A stretch of 64,000 bases of DNA from Lentisphaera marina. Its GTDB lineage: Bacteria; Verrucomicrobiota; Lentisphaeria; Lentisphaerales; Lentisphaeraceae. Shown in pieces: positions 39,629-48,263 of this stretch (positions are counted from its first letter, which is position 1; the number at the start of each line of letters is the position of its first letter). The translations under genes were made by a program, and so were the position numbers. The stretch spans positions 62,001 through 126,000 of the forward strand of contig NZ_JAQZZL010000003.1 in NCBI RefSeq assembly GCF_028745505.1, given 5' to 3'. The notes beneath the pieces are model-generated. The model saw nothing but the letters and a program-made list of their open reading frames with translations. It had not been told where the DNA came from and ran no database searches.

Positions 39629-41638
39629 CTATTCACCCAAGATTGATTCTAAACTTAATTTCGCATTATTTAGTTTAGAGTCAACTTGCTGAATTTGCAC
39701 TTCAAGGCGTGTACCAATCTCAAGCTTTTTACCATGATTTAATTTAAGTCGAAGCCCTAAACCATCTAATTCAATTAATATTCCGCCATTAAGATGGGCG
39801 ACAACTGTGGCTTCGTAGATAGCCTCTAGCTGTGTTTGCTCGAGATACTTATACAACCAATAATTTTCCGATTGCCGTTGCACATCCCTTACTTCACCAA
39901 GGCGACTTTCTGATTTAGATTTTATCGCTACCAATTCGTCTTCTGTGTAACTTAAGTCATTACCTTCGATAGCATCGATTAACTGTCTTTGCATGACCAA
40001 GTCACTATAACGACGAATAGGAGAAGTAAACTGCGTGTAACAATCCAAACCTAGTCCTGCATGCTCCGAAGCATAAGGAGTCATTCGCGATTTTTTCATA
40101 CATTTGATGGCAGCATCAAAAGAAACCGGATCATATGTTTCTGGCATGGTAACTTGTTGATCTGACTTTTCCTGAACTCGGTATAAAATAGGAACCTCAT
40201 GATCACGACAATACCTAGCACCTAAGCTGTTGGCTAAAATCATAAACTCTCCAACTAAAGCACGACTCTGTGAACTCGCTCTAACTTCAGTAACTTGAAC
40301 TAAATCGCCTTCTACGGTGATTTTATTTTCTGGACGATTAAAAGTTATGGCACCATTTTCTTGACGCTTAAGCATCAGTTTATGTGCTAATTCTTGTAGA
40401 GTTTCCAGTGCTAAGGGCAAACTCTCATGACATTCTTCATTTTCTTTATCTAAAATTTTATCGCAAAAAGTATAGCTCAATTTTTCACTTACATTTATTA
40501 AACTGCGCTCGATAGAGAAATCTTGAACTTCGCCTTCTGCAGAAATATTAGCGTAATACGATAAAGCAGGCTTTGCCTCCCCTGGTAAAAGCGAGGCTTT
40601 GTGAGTCGCTAATTCAGCTGGGAACATATTAACTGTGCCCGTCGGTAAATAAATACTCGTTGCGCGTCCTTCAGCCTCATCATCTAAGGCATCGCCTATA
40701 TTGACATAAGAACTCACATCTGCTATATGAATACCTATCTTAAACAAATCGTCATTTAGGTACTCCACGCTCAAGACATCATCGACATCTGAGGTCGATT
40801 CATCATCAATACTGAAACAATAAAAGTCTTCGCCTAAGGCTTTTCTTTCAGCATTTTTAAACTCTAGATCTTTTGCTAAGTCCACGAGTTTGTGAGAAAA
40901 GTCGGGGCGTATTCCTGCTAAAATTAAATGCTGATCACAATCAGAATTGATGTTTCCAGTTTTTTGTAGAAGCTCTACAGCCTTTTCTCTTAAAGGTGCT
41001 TTGCCTATCACTTTATCTAAAAAACGAGATGCATCTGAACTATGTTTCGACCATATTAGATTGCATAATTGACCGACAAAGGTTTTAAACTTTTCAGGTA
41101 CTTCTAGCTGAGCTTCAGGCTCCGCATCTAAAATACTCTGAATCCAAGGTTCAAGCTCGGCCTCATATTCCTGTTGAAGACGTTTCTTCTCACGACTTTT
41201 TAAAATGGCCTGAACCTGCTCTTGATCGCGAATCGTAAATTCACTTAAATGACGCTTAAAGTAGACAATATCTTGACAAAGGACATCAAAAAGTCCCGCC
41301 TTTAAATAATCGCTAATCTCAGAAAAATAAAAATCACAAAGTTCATCTAAACTAAAAGTTTTATTTTCTTCTCCATCCAACATTTCCCACAACATAGCTA
41401 AATCAACATCTTCAGCGACCTCTTTGATTTTAAGCTCATAGTCGCTGTACTTTAATCGAAAATCATCTTCACTAATCTTTTTCTCAAAACTAAATAAAAC
41501 ATTTTTAAGCGGCAAAGGAATCGTTCTCCCACTCGCAATCAAAGCTTTTGCTTTCTTTTTCTCTATCCCCAAGACGTAGGCCAGTCTTAATTGACTCCCA
41601 TCGCTATAAGCACTTAGCCCATGAAATTCTTCAGTCAT
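39629..41638 (-). CDS. RNB-domain exoribonuclease, RNase II/R family
   Basis: 669 aa. The N-terminal part (about 1-260) is atypical and helical, with no obvious cold-shock domains. The RNB domain (about 270-575) shows SIDDESTSDVDDVLSVE with the catalytic Asp cluster, IGIHIADVSSYV, YLPTGTVNMFP and the later TSPIRRYSDLVMQRQL. A short S1-like barrel ends the protein (about 600-669). It degrades RNA 3' to 5' hydrolytically. The N-terminal layout resembles the short RNase II variants of cyanobacteria and PVC bacteria. First gene of the unit with IMPase, ftsW and murG. Confidence 0.92.
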   Translation of the reverse strand: MTEEFHGLSAYSDGSQLRLAYVLGIEKKKAKALIASGRTIPLPLKNVLFSFEKKISEDDFRLKYSDYELKIKEVAEDVDLAMLWEMLDGEENKTFSLDELCDFYFSEISDYLKAGLFDVLCQDIVYFKRHLSEFTIRDQEQVQAILKSREKKRLQQEYEAELEPWIQSILDAEPEAQLEVPEKFKTFVGQLCNLIWSKHSSDASRFLDKVIGKAPLREKAVELLQKTGNINSDCDQHLILAGIRPDFSHKLVDLAKDLEFKNAERKALGEDFYCFSIDDESTSDVDDVLSVEYLNDDLFKIGIHIADVSSYVNIGDALDDEAEGRATSIYLPTGTVNMFPAELATHKASLLPGEAKPALSYYANISAEGEVQDFSIERSLINVSEKLSYTFCDKILDKENEECHESLPLALETLQELAHKLMLKRQENGAITFNRPENKITVEGDLVQVTEVRASSQSRALVGEFMILANSLGARYCRDHEVPILYRVQEKSDQQVTMPETYDPVSFDAAIKCMKKSRMTPYASEHAGLGLDCYTQFTSPIRRYSDLVMQRQLIDAIEGNDLSYTEDELVAIKSKSESRLGEVRDVQRQSENYWLYKYLEQTQLEAIYEATVVAHLNGGILIELDGLGLRLKLNHGKKLEIGTRLEVQIQQVDSKLNNAKLSLESILGE

Positions 41639-41769
41639 TCGTATCCTTTAGTATAAAATTTTGCGTAAAATGCCCCCGCGGGCATACTTTTCAAACTCAA
41701 AGCATCAAGCAGAAGGAAGTTAGTTTATGTGTAAATTAACCTTTTCTTAATATTTTATTCTAAAAAGAT

Positions 41770-41797
41770 TTGAAATGCGTACATTTATGAATAATAT
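41770..41797 (+). promoter_or_regulatory. Promoter of the twin-hairpin RNA
   Basis: TTGAAA (41770-41775), 16-bp spacer, TAATAT (41792-41797); a TATAAA at 41795-41800 is an alternative -10 with longer spacing. The predicted start is near 41804, 26 nt before the first stem. Confidence 0.5.
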
Positions 41798-41803
41798 AAA
41801 CTT

Positions 41804-41988
41804 AGGAAAACGAACGAGTATTTCAAACGATCTTTTAAGTCGCCGTCCCAAACACTCCTCACTCCCTCCTATTGACACTCCCGGGGCGGCGACTTAAAAG
41901 ATTTAAGGAAAACACAATTTAAACTGCCGTCCACTCCTCACTCCCTCCTATTGACACACTCCCAATACTCGGGCGGCAGTTTTTTTTT
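41804..41988 (+). ncRNA. Candidate anti-Shine-Dalgarno small RNA (twin hairpin)
   Basis: Two consecutive long hairpins between the divergent RNase gene and mreB. Hairpin A: 41830-41849 pairs with 41883-41902 over 20 bp including one U-G; 33-nt loop. Hairpin B: 41921-41932 pairs with 41971-41982 over 12 bp with one U-G, 38-nt loop, then a run of T to 41988, a strong Rho-independent terminator. Both loops carry the same 25-nt phrase beginning ACTCCTCACTCCCTCCTATT (41854-41878 and 41933-41957), and both stems have GCCGTCC/GGGCGGC at the loop end. CCUCC/CUCCC motifs complement Shine-Dalgarno sequences. No coding frame. A leader attenuator of mreB (147 bp downstream) is the alternative. Confidence 0.7.
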
Positions 41989-42038
41989 CCTCCTAGATCG
42001 AAGATCGAGAGTGACTAATCTTTACAATAGACAAATTA

Positions 42039-42075
42039 CCCGTGCTTTTTAAGCATTTTTATTAACGGGCTTTTT
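42039..42075 (+). terminator. Terminator-like nested hairpin upstream of mreB
   Basis: CCCGT (42039-42043) pairs with ACGGG (42065-42069), followed by CTTTTTT; a small GCTT-TTT-AAGC stem is nested inside. It could be a second terminator behind the small RNA or an attenuator in the mreB leader. Confidence 0.45.
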
Positions 42076-42134
42076 TGCAAAAGCCATTAATGAACTATCT
42101 TAGGACTTGTTTAAAATTTTAAAATCAATTTCCT

Positions 42135-43196
42135 ATGAGTCTAGCTAATAAAATCAGATCAGTCTTTGTCAAAGATATCGGTATCGATCTTGGCACAGCA
42201 AACAGCCTTGTTTTCGTTCGCGATCAAGGCATTGTCCTTAATGAACCCAGCGTAGTAGCTGTACACGAAGATACAGGCAAAGCACTCGCAGTAGGTATTG
42301 AAGCGAAAAAAATGCTCGGTAGAACACCCGGGTCCATCAGAGCTATACGCCCCATGAAAGATGGCGTCATTGCAGATTTTGATATTACAGAAATCATGCT
42401 CCGCTACTTCATCAACAAAGTTCACTCACGCGCTCGTAATTTAACGATGCCACGTGTGCTCATTGCTGTTCCTTCTGGGATTAACGAAGTCGAAATGCGT
42501 GCGGTTAAAGAAAGCGCCAAAAAAGCTGGTGCCGGTGAAGTTGAAACAATTTTCGAACCCATGGCTGCTGCCATTGGCGTAGGTCTTCCGGTTGCAGACC
42601 CCACAGGCAACATGGTTGTCGACATTGGTGGTGGCACAACTGAAGTCGCAATGATCTCCCTTGCAGGTATCGTTGAAAGTAAAAGTGTAAAAGTTGGTGG
42701 CGATGCCATGGATATGGCCATAACGAACCATATCAAAAACAACTACAATTTGAAAATCGGTCCTAGAATGTCTGAGGAAATCAAGATCACTCTTGGTTCA
42801 GCCTTCCCACTTGAAGAAGGTGAGCTCACCATGGAAGTTCGTGGTAACGATCAGCTTGCAGGCTTGCCGAAAGCTATTACCATCACTAGTACGGAAATCC
42901 GCGAAGCCCTCATGCCTCCTGTAACACAAATTGCTGAATCAGTGCGTCAAACGCTTGATAGATGCCCGCCAGAACTATCCGCCGACCTCATTGACCATGG
43001 TATTTACTTAGCTGGCGGTGGTGCTTTACTACGCGGCCTCGATAAGTTACTTCGTCAAGAAACTGGACTACCTGTAACGGTAGCCGACGATCCGCTCTGT
43101 GCTGTCGCCAACGGAACTGGTTCCGCACTTCAAAACATGGACACTCTTTTTAGAAACTCCCAAGAAGCGGCAAAGCGAAATAAAAAGTACCGTTAA
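42135..43196 (+). CDS. mreB: Rod-shape-determining actin homologue MreB
   Basis: 353 aa actin-fold ATPase that forms membrane-bound filaments and directs lateral wall synthesis. Phosphate 1 motif DLGTANSLVFV, connect region and IAVPSGINEVEMRAVKESAKKAGA, phosphate 2 VVDIGGGTTEVA, adenosine motif YLAGGGALLRGL. The usual mreC/mreD are not next to it; instead plsY follows after 3 bp, joining shape control to membrane phospholipid synthesis. First gene of the mreB-plsY-gpsA-ydjY-like-murA run. The structured small RNA locus lies directly upstream. Confidence 0.96.
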   Translation: MSLANKIRSVFVKDIGIDLGTANSLVFVRDQGIVLNEPSVVAVHEDTGKALAVGIEAKKMLGRTPGSIRAIRPMKDGVIADFDITEIMLRYFINKVHSRARNLTMPRVLIAVPSGINEVEMRAVKESAKKAGAGEVETIFEPMAAAIGVGLPVADPTGNMVVDIGGGTTEVAMISLAGIVESKSVKVGGDAMDMAITNHIKNNYNLKIGPRMSEEIKITLGSAFPLEEGELTMEVRGNDQLAGLPKAITITSTEIREALMPPVTQIAESVRQTLDRCPPELSADLIDHGIYLAGGGALLRGLDKLLRQETGLPVTVADDPLCAVANGTGSALQNMDTLFRNSQEAAKRNKKYR

Positions 43197-43199
43197 CCC

Positions 43200-43832
43200 A
43201 TGCCTTACTTAGTGACAATTGCTATCTGCTATTTATGCGGATCGATCCCCTTTGGCTTAATTATTGCAAAAGCTAATGGTATCGACATTCGTCAACATGG
43301 CAGCGGAAACATCGGTGCGACTAATGTTTTACGTACGCTGGGTAAAAAATGGGGTTACACTTGTTTTATCTTAGATTTCCTTAAAGGCTTATTCCCCGTC
43401 TTATTGGTATCAATCTACTTTTCCAAGAATTATCCTGAGCTTGCGAACTACGCAACAATTATCGCTCTACCCGCCACTATATCGGGACATATATTTAGCA
43501 TTTTCCTCAAGTTCAAAGGTGGAAAAGGAGTTGCCACTGGTGCCGGTGCAGTTATGGCACTATGTCCACCAGCTGTCATCCTTGCCTTAACTGTTTGGTT
43601 CATCTGCTTCAAGCTATCTGGTTATGTATCTTTAGCGAGTATCATTGCTGCCCTAACCGTACCAATTTTTGCCGTCGGGCTCACAAAAGCTAATTTAATA
43701 CAAACAAACCCCGCTCAAATCACCCTTTTGATTATCCTGGCGATGTTAGTAACTTTTATGCATAAGAGCAACATCAAACGCCTATGTAATGGAACTGAGA
43801 GCTGCTTTAAAAAGAAGGAGAAAAAATCTTGA
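43200..43832 (+). CDS. plsY: Acyl-phosphate:glycerol-3-phosphate acyltransferase PlsY
   Basis: 210 aa integral membrane enzyme, first acylation in phospholipid synthesis. The three conserved cytoplasmic loops are visible: CGSIPFGLIIAK...IRQHGSGNIGATNVLRTLGKKWG, then FKGGKGVATGAGA, and a Lys-rich C-terminal region. Five to seven membrane helices. Its end overlaps gpsA by 4 bp (stop region/TTG start), and gpsA makes its substrate glycerol-3-phosphate, a logical metabolic pairing. Confidence 0.95.
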   Translation: MPYLVTIAICYLCGSIPFGLIIAKANGIDIRQHGSGNIGATNVLRTLGKKWGYTCFILDFLKGLFPVLLVSIYFSKNYPELANYATIIALPATISGHIFSIFLKFKGGKGVATGAGAVMALCPPAVILALTVWFICFKLSGYVSLASIIAALTVPIFAVGLTKANLIQTNPAQITLLIILAMLVTFMHKSNIKRLCNGTESCFKKKEKKS

Positions 43833-44824
43833 AAATCACTGTTTTATCTTCAGGTAGTTGGGGTACAGCTCTAGCTAAAACCCTCTGCGATAACAATCAC
43901 GACGTTTATCTTTGGTCAAGATCACAAGAATACTCCGATGCCATGGAAGAGAAACGCGAAAACTTTCGCTACCTTCCAGGCTTCCCCCTGCCTGACTCAC
44001 TGACGCTAACTGCGGACCTCGCAAAAGCACTGGAAAACACCGATTTAATCGTCACCTCCACTCCGACTCAATACGTGAGGCATAGCCTCGAAATGCTGAA
44101 AGAGCATAAAACTAAAGCGCCAATCTGTAACGTTTCGAAAGGCATAGAAGTCAGCTCACTTAAACGAATCAGCGAAATCACCAGCGAGATCCTAGGCGAA
44201 AGCCATCCCTTTTGCGTTTTAGTTGGCCCTAGCCACGCAGAAGAGCTCATCAAAAACATGCCCACAGCTGTGGTCGTCAGCTCTCAATTCAACTACCTCG
44301 CAAAAATGGTTCAAAATACTTTTATGAATCAAAACTTCCGCGTCTACACAAGCTCTGATTTAGTCGGAGTTGAACTCGGTGGTGCCCTGAAAAATATTTT
44401 TGCGATTGCCGCAGGCGTCATTGACGGCCTCGGATTAGGCGACAATACCAAAGCAGCACTCATGACTCGTGGCAATGTTGAGATGGCACGACTTGGTAGA
44501 GCACTTGGTGGCTTTGAAGAAACTTTTAATGGACTCTCTGGCATCGGTGACCTCATTGTTACTTGTACTAGTAAACACAGCCGAAACCGCAGTGTGGGAG
44601 AAATGCTCGGCAAAGGCCTTAGCATGGATCAGATCAAAGAAAAATTAGGTCATTCAGTTGCCGAAGGTGTTGCAACAACAAAGAGCGCTTATCAACTCGC
44701 CCAAAAGTATCAAGTCGAAACCCCCATCATCGAACAATGCTATCAGGTACTATACGAAAATAGATCTGCAGCAGAAGCAATTAATTACTTAATGACACGC
44801 GACGCCAAACAAGAGCGCAATTAG
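43829..44824 (+). CDS. gpsA: Glycerol-3-phosphate dehydrogenase [NAD(P)+]
   Basis: 331 aa. N-terminal LSSGSWGTALAKTL is the dinucleotide motif (GxGxxG form modified to SSGSWG as usual for GpsA), VSKGIE and GPSHAEEL mark the active site, and ELGGALKNIFAIAAGVIDGLGLGDNTKAALMTRG with its catalytic Lys is the family signature. Makes sn-glycerol-3-phosphate for PlsY. Starts with TTG at 43829, overlapping plsY; GGAG lies just upstream (GAAGGAGAAAAAATC), so the TTG is well supported. Confidence 0.96.
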   Translation: MKITVLSSGSWGTALAKTLCDNNHDVYLWSRSQEYSDAMEEKRENFRYLPGFPLPDSLTLTADLAKALENTDLIVTSTPTQYVRHSLEMLKEHKTKAPICNVSKGIEVSSLKRISEITSEILGESHPFCVLVGPSHAEELIKNMPTAVVVSSQFNYLAKMVQNTFMNQNFRVYTSSDLVGVELGGALKNIFAIAAGVIDGLGLGDNTKAALMTRGNVEMARLGRALGGFEETFNGLSGIGDLIVTCTSKHSRNRSVGEMLGKGLSMDQIKEKLGHSVAEGVATTKSAYQLAQKYQVETPIIEQCYQVLYENRSAAEAINYLMTRDAKQERN

Positions 44825-44827
44825 TCT

Positions 44828-45508
44828 ATGAAGGCTAGACTTAAATTTAAACTGATTATTACAGTTTTATTTCTATGTTGTTCATTCCAAGACTCTCCAA
44901 ATAGAAATATTAAGTACTCTGGGCGTAACCCCGTCGTTCGCCCCATCAAACATTCCAATGGCAACATTGAACTCAATGGTATTTTATTCGATGCGAAGGC
45001 CGCAGAATTAAGTTTCCCAGCAGAATATATTGTGGGCAGTGAATTTAATAAAGAATATCTGATCACAAGTAGCCAAGAACTGGTCCACGAAAGTTTATTT
45101 TATACTAAAATCCAACCCTTTCATTTGCAGTTTATGCTCATCGTCCTCGGTGCTGATAATACCATCCCACGTGAATTACCTGGACGTAGAGGCTCAATTA
45201 TTGATATAGAAGTTGAATTTGAAGTTAACAAGAAAAAGTACCGCCGCAACATCGAATCATGGCTCAATGAAGAAGGCAAGCCCATGAAAAGACGCGGCTT
45301 TTATTTCTTAGGCTCTCGCATACACAAAAACTTTTTCCAAGCACAGGGCAGCGGAAAAGTCTGCTCCCTATGGCATCAAGACGACGCAATCTTAGATATC
45401 ATCCACCCAAAAAATGACGCTGGTGATTTATTTAGTCTCAACAAGAAAAATATTGCTATGCATAAGTTTTCTCAGGTGAAAATCATCTTAAGTCTTCGCA
45501 AGGAATAA
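44828..45508 (+). CDS. YdjY-domain secreted protein
   Basis: 226 aa. A signal with LFLCCS (possible lipobox Cys) is followed by a domain with AAELSFPAEYIVGSEFNKEYLI, then SSQELVHESLFYTKIQPFHL and QFMLIVLGA, the pattern of YdjY-type domains common in planctomycete-related genomes (a Gly/Glu-rich strand followed by HES and a LLLG helix). Function of the domain is unknown. It lies 3 bp after gpsA and 2 bp before murA, so it is embedded in an essential envelope operon, which hints at an envelope-related role, although only by position. Confidence 0.72.
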   Translation: MKARLKFKLIITVLFLCCSFQDSPNRNIKYSGRNPVVRPIKHSNGNIELNGILFDAKAAELSFPAEYIVGSEFNKEYLITSSQELVHESLFYTKIQPFHLQFMLIVLGADNTIPRELPGRRGSIIDIEVEFEVNKKKYRRNIESWLNEEGKPMKRRGFYFLGSRIHKNFFQAQGSGKVCSLWHQDDAILDIIHPKNDAGDLFSLNKKNIAMHKFSQVKIILSLRKE

Positions 45509-45510
45509 CT

Positions 45511-46791
45511 ATGTCCAAACTCATTATCGAAGGTGGCACTCCACTTCATGGCAGCGTAAAAGTTTCAGGCAACAAAAATGCCGCCCTGCCTATGATTGCT
45601 GCATGCCTACTCACCGACAAAGCTGTCACACTCCACAATTTACCCAATATTCTCGACGTCACACATATGCTGGAGGCCCTCCAGTCTTTAGGCGTCAGCA
45701 TAGAGCGTCACAGCGACTCAGTAACAATTCACGCCAAAGATTTAAAGAAATCATCTTTAGATCGTGAAACATGTGCAAAAATCAGAACAAGTATCCTACT
45801 CGTTGCCCCAAGCCTCTATCGTACAGGAAAAGTTGAGCTTCACCCACCAGGTGGCGATGTTATTGGTCGTCGCCGTTTAGACACCCACTTTTATGGTCTC
45901 GAAAAACTCGGTGCCAAACTTAAAGAATCTTTTCCTGCATTTATCTTCGAAGCTAAGACAGGGTTTTCAGGTGCCGATTTGTTTTTCGACCAAGCCAGTG
46001 TCACCGCTACAGAACACATCCTCATGGCGGCAGTTGTTGCCAAAGGGAAAACTTGGATCCGCAATGCCGCGAGTGAACCCCACGTACAAAACCTAGCAGA
46101 AATGCTTATCCAAATGGGGGCACGAATCAAAGGCCTAGGAAGTAACTGCCTAGAAATCGATGGTGTCAGTTCATTAGAGGGTGGAGACATCCATATCGGC
46201 GGCGACTATATTGAAGCTGCTAGTTTCTTAGCTTTAGGTGCTGCCACAGGTGGAGAAATTACTGTAACTGGCACCCATAAGTCTGACTTCTGGATGGCTC
46301 GTCGAGTATTTGAGCGCCTAGGGATTCTACTCAACATGGAACACAGTCAAATTTCTATTGATCCGAACTCCCCCAGAAAAATCCAAGCTGACTTTGGCGG
46401 TGCAATCCCCGTCATTGATGATGGTCCATGGCCACAATTCCCCTCTGATATGATGAGCTGTATGATTATCCTTGCTAGCCAAGTTGAGGGCACCGTTCTC
46501 TTCTTTGAAAAAATGTTCGAGAGTCGCCTCTACTTTGTTGACCGCCTAATAAGCATGGGGGCCAACGCCATTGTCTGTGACCCCCACAGAGTTGTCATTA
46601 GTGGGCCCGCTAATTTACGCGCCAACACACTAAGTAGTCCCGACATCCGAGCAGGCATGGCACTTTTAGGGGCAGCACTTTGCGCAACAGGTACGAGTAC
46701 CGTAAAGAATATTCAAATGATCGATCGCGGCTACGCGAATATCGAAAGCCGCCTACTCCAGCTCGGTGCACGCGTCAAACGCGTTGATTAA
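45511..46791 (+). CDS. murA: UDP-N-acetylglucosamine 1-carboxyvinyltransferase MurA, Cys-to-Asp active site
   Basis: 426 aa, first committed step of peptidoglycan synthesis. KVSGNKNAALPMIAA (substrate Lys/Asn), RTSILLVAPSL, PPGGDVIGRRRLDTH and the later RLYFVDRL stretch identify MurA. The residue equal to E. coli Cys115, the target of fosfomycin, is Asp116 here. Asp at this place is known from mycobacteria and chlamydiae and gives intrinsic fosfomycin insensitivity while keeping activity. All other regions look intact, so this is a functional enzyme. Last gene of the mreB run; a condensation-domain gene is convergent, 10 bp away. Confidence 0.95.
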   Translation: MSKLIIEGGTPLHGSVKVSGNKNAALPMIAACLLTDKAVTLHNLPNILDVTHMLEALQSLGVSIERHSDSVTIHAKDLKKSSLDRETCAKIRTSILLVAPSLYRTGKVELHPPGGDVIGRRRLDTHFYGLEKLGAKLKESFPAFIFEAKTGFSGADLFFDQASVTATEHILMAAVVAKGKTWIRNAASEPHVQNLAEMLIQMGARIKGLGSNCLEIDGVSSLEGGDIHIGGDYIEAASFLALGAATGGEITVTGTHKSDFWMARRVFERLGILLNMEHSQISIDPNSPRKIQADFGGAIPVIDDGPWPQFPSDMMSCMIILASQVEGTVLFFEKMFESRLYFVDRLISMGANAIVCDPHRVVISGPANLRANTLSSPDIRAGMALLGAALCATGTSTVKNIQMIDRGYANIESRLLQLGARVKRVD

Positions 46792-46801
46792 AGCAAATAA
46801 A

Positions 46802-48067
46802 TTAAGCCAAGTTTTGCAAAGCATCAAGAATTGAATTCAACAAATCGTCCGCATCGCCTCTATCGATAAGATGAGCTGGATAAGATAAATTGAGAATCAA
46901 TTCATGATCGTGTGTTGCACTCGATAGACAATAGAAAGGCTTTTTCACCAAGTGAGTTGCTGGTACGTGATAACACTGCTGAACTTTGATCGCGCCATAT
47001 TGATTAGCCAGGTTCGTGACGCCAATATTAGTCACTAAACCGACTGCGTTTTGATTATCCTGAATGGCCTCTAGAAAGCTTTCAGCTTCAGGGAACTTCT
47101 TGAGTGCCATTGAACGAACAAACTTATCAAAGGCAAATTGAATTGGTGTACACTTTTCAATAAATTCTGATTTAAAATAATGGGATACGGTAGAAATCTT
47201 AGTTGATTTTGTGAACTTACTTCCCACCTCCAGATTACCCACTGCATAATTGAGCGCCTGATAATCACTGTCATTTGCATACGGCCGTGTATCTACTGCT
47301 ACAAAAGAATGAAGTGGTTTATGAAGATCATATTTTTCTGATATTCGACTCAAAAAAACAGCGACTAATGTTGAGGTGAAAGACCCCTTATAAAGGCGGC
47401 TAAATGATAAGATCTTATTCAACTGAGCAGAATCCATACGCTTACTGACATAAGCAGTACGTGCTACATCATCGGCCTTAGGCTCCACACTATTAGGTAT
47501 TAGCGCCTTACGAGCAAACTTATTTTTAATACCCCAAGAATAAGTTTTTAAAGTTTGCATCACATCTTTTTGCTGTGAATAGGAATGCTCAAAACTCTTA
47601 ATGGGCTCTGATTGCGGTATTTCATAATTTGGATCCGTGATCGATCGCAAGAGATAATCGAAAAACTGTACCCCTGTACGTCCATCAGCCAACATATGAT
47701 TAAAGGTCAAGACCAAGCTATGCTGGAAGCGCCCTATGGAAATAATTTTCAAATGCCAAAAAGGGCAAGAATTAATGGGGGAATTTAGACATTGGTCAAC
47801 AATGTAGTTACGCTCATCTTTATTGCTTACGGAGAAGCTTTCCAAGGGAACATCTTCTAACTCACCCTGAACAAAAAATAACTTATCTCCTTTCCTTCCT
47901 AAATCATAGCTCAATATAGCCTGAGACTGAATAAGTTTTATCAATGAGTCATGTAATTGACCTTCATCAAGAGCTCCACTAAGCTCTGCAATCACCATGA
48001 AATTATTTGAATCAAGCTCCCCCACTCTCTGCCAAGAGTGCTCCGTAGGACTTAATTGCCTTAACAT
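46802..48067 (-). CDS. Stand-alone condensation-domain acyltransferase
   Basis: 421 aa. LTFNHMLADGRTGVQFFDYLL holds the HxxxD(G) catalytic motif (HMLADG) of the chloramphenicol-acetyltransferase/condensation superfamily; the size and single copy match PapA5/alcohol-acetyltransferase-like enzymes rather than NRPS modules. A second half with LVTNIGVTNLANQYG fits the C-terminal subdomain (the usual DFGWG channel motif is not clear). It would transfer an acyl group from CoA or a carrier to an alcohol or amine; substrate unknown. No carrier protein or NRPS gene nearby. Monocistronic, convergent with murA. Confidence 0.8.
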   Translation of the reverse strand: MLRQLSPTEHSWQRVGELDSNNFMVIAELSGALDEGQLHDSLIKLIQSQAILSYDLGRKGDKLFFVQGELEDVPLESFSVSNKDERNYIVDQCLNSPINSCPFWHLKIISIGRFQHSLVLTFNHMLADGRTGVQFFDYLLRSITDPNYEIPQSEPIKSFEHSYSQQKDVMQTLKTYSWGIKNKFARKALIPNSVEPKADDVARTAYVSKRMDSAQLNKILSFSRLYKGSFTSTLVAVFLSRISEKYDLHKPLHSFVAVDTRPYANDSDYQALNYAVGNLEVGSKFTKSTKISTVSHYFKSEFIEKCTPIQFAFDKFVRSMALKKFPEAESFLEAIQDNQNAVGLVTNIGVTNLANQYGAIKVQQCYHVPATHLVKKPFYCLSSATHDHELILNLSYPAHLIDRGDADDLLNSILDALQNLA

Positions 48068-48214
48068 ATTTTATACCCATAAGATGAATTATTAAGAAAC
48101 ATTAACTTAATATATTCTTAATATTCTCGTATATAAAACTCTTTTGTTAAATAAAATATACTCAGAGCTAGAAAATATGTACTTTTATATTGGTTTTCTA
48201 TGATATAAGAACAA

Positions 48215-48248
48215 AAAAAGGCTCACTCCGTACGAAGTGAGCCTTTTT
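48215..48248. terminator. Strong terminator after carB
   Basis: AAAAAGGCTCACT and AGTGAGCCTTTTT form a 13-bp perfect stem with an 8-nt loop and flanking A/T runs on both sides. It ends carB (minus strand) 15 bp past the stop and could also work in the other direction. Confidence 0.92.
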
Positions 48249-48263
48249 AAACTTTAAAAAACT

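Noticed and set aside
42159-42742. Antisense frames within mreB
   Set aside because: mreB is complete and strongly conserved on the plus strand; these are shadows of its codon pattern.
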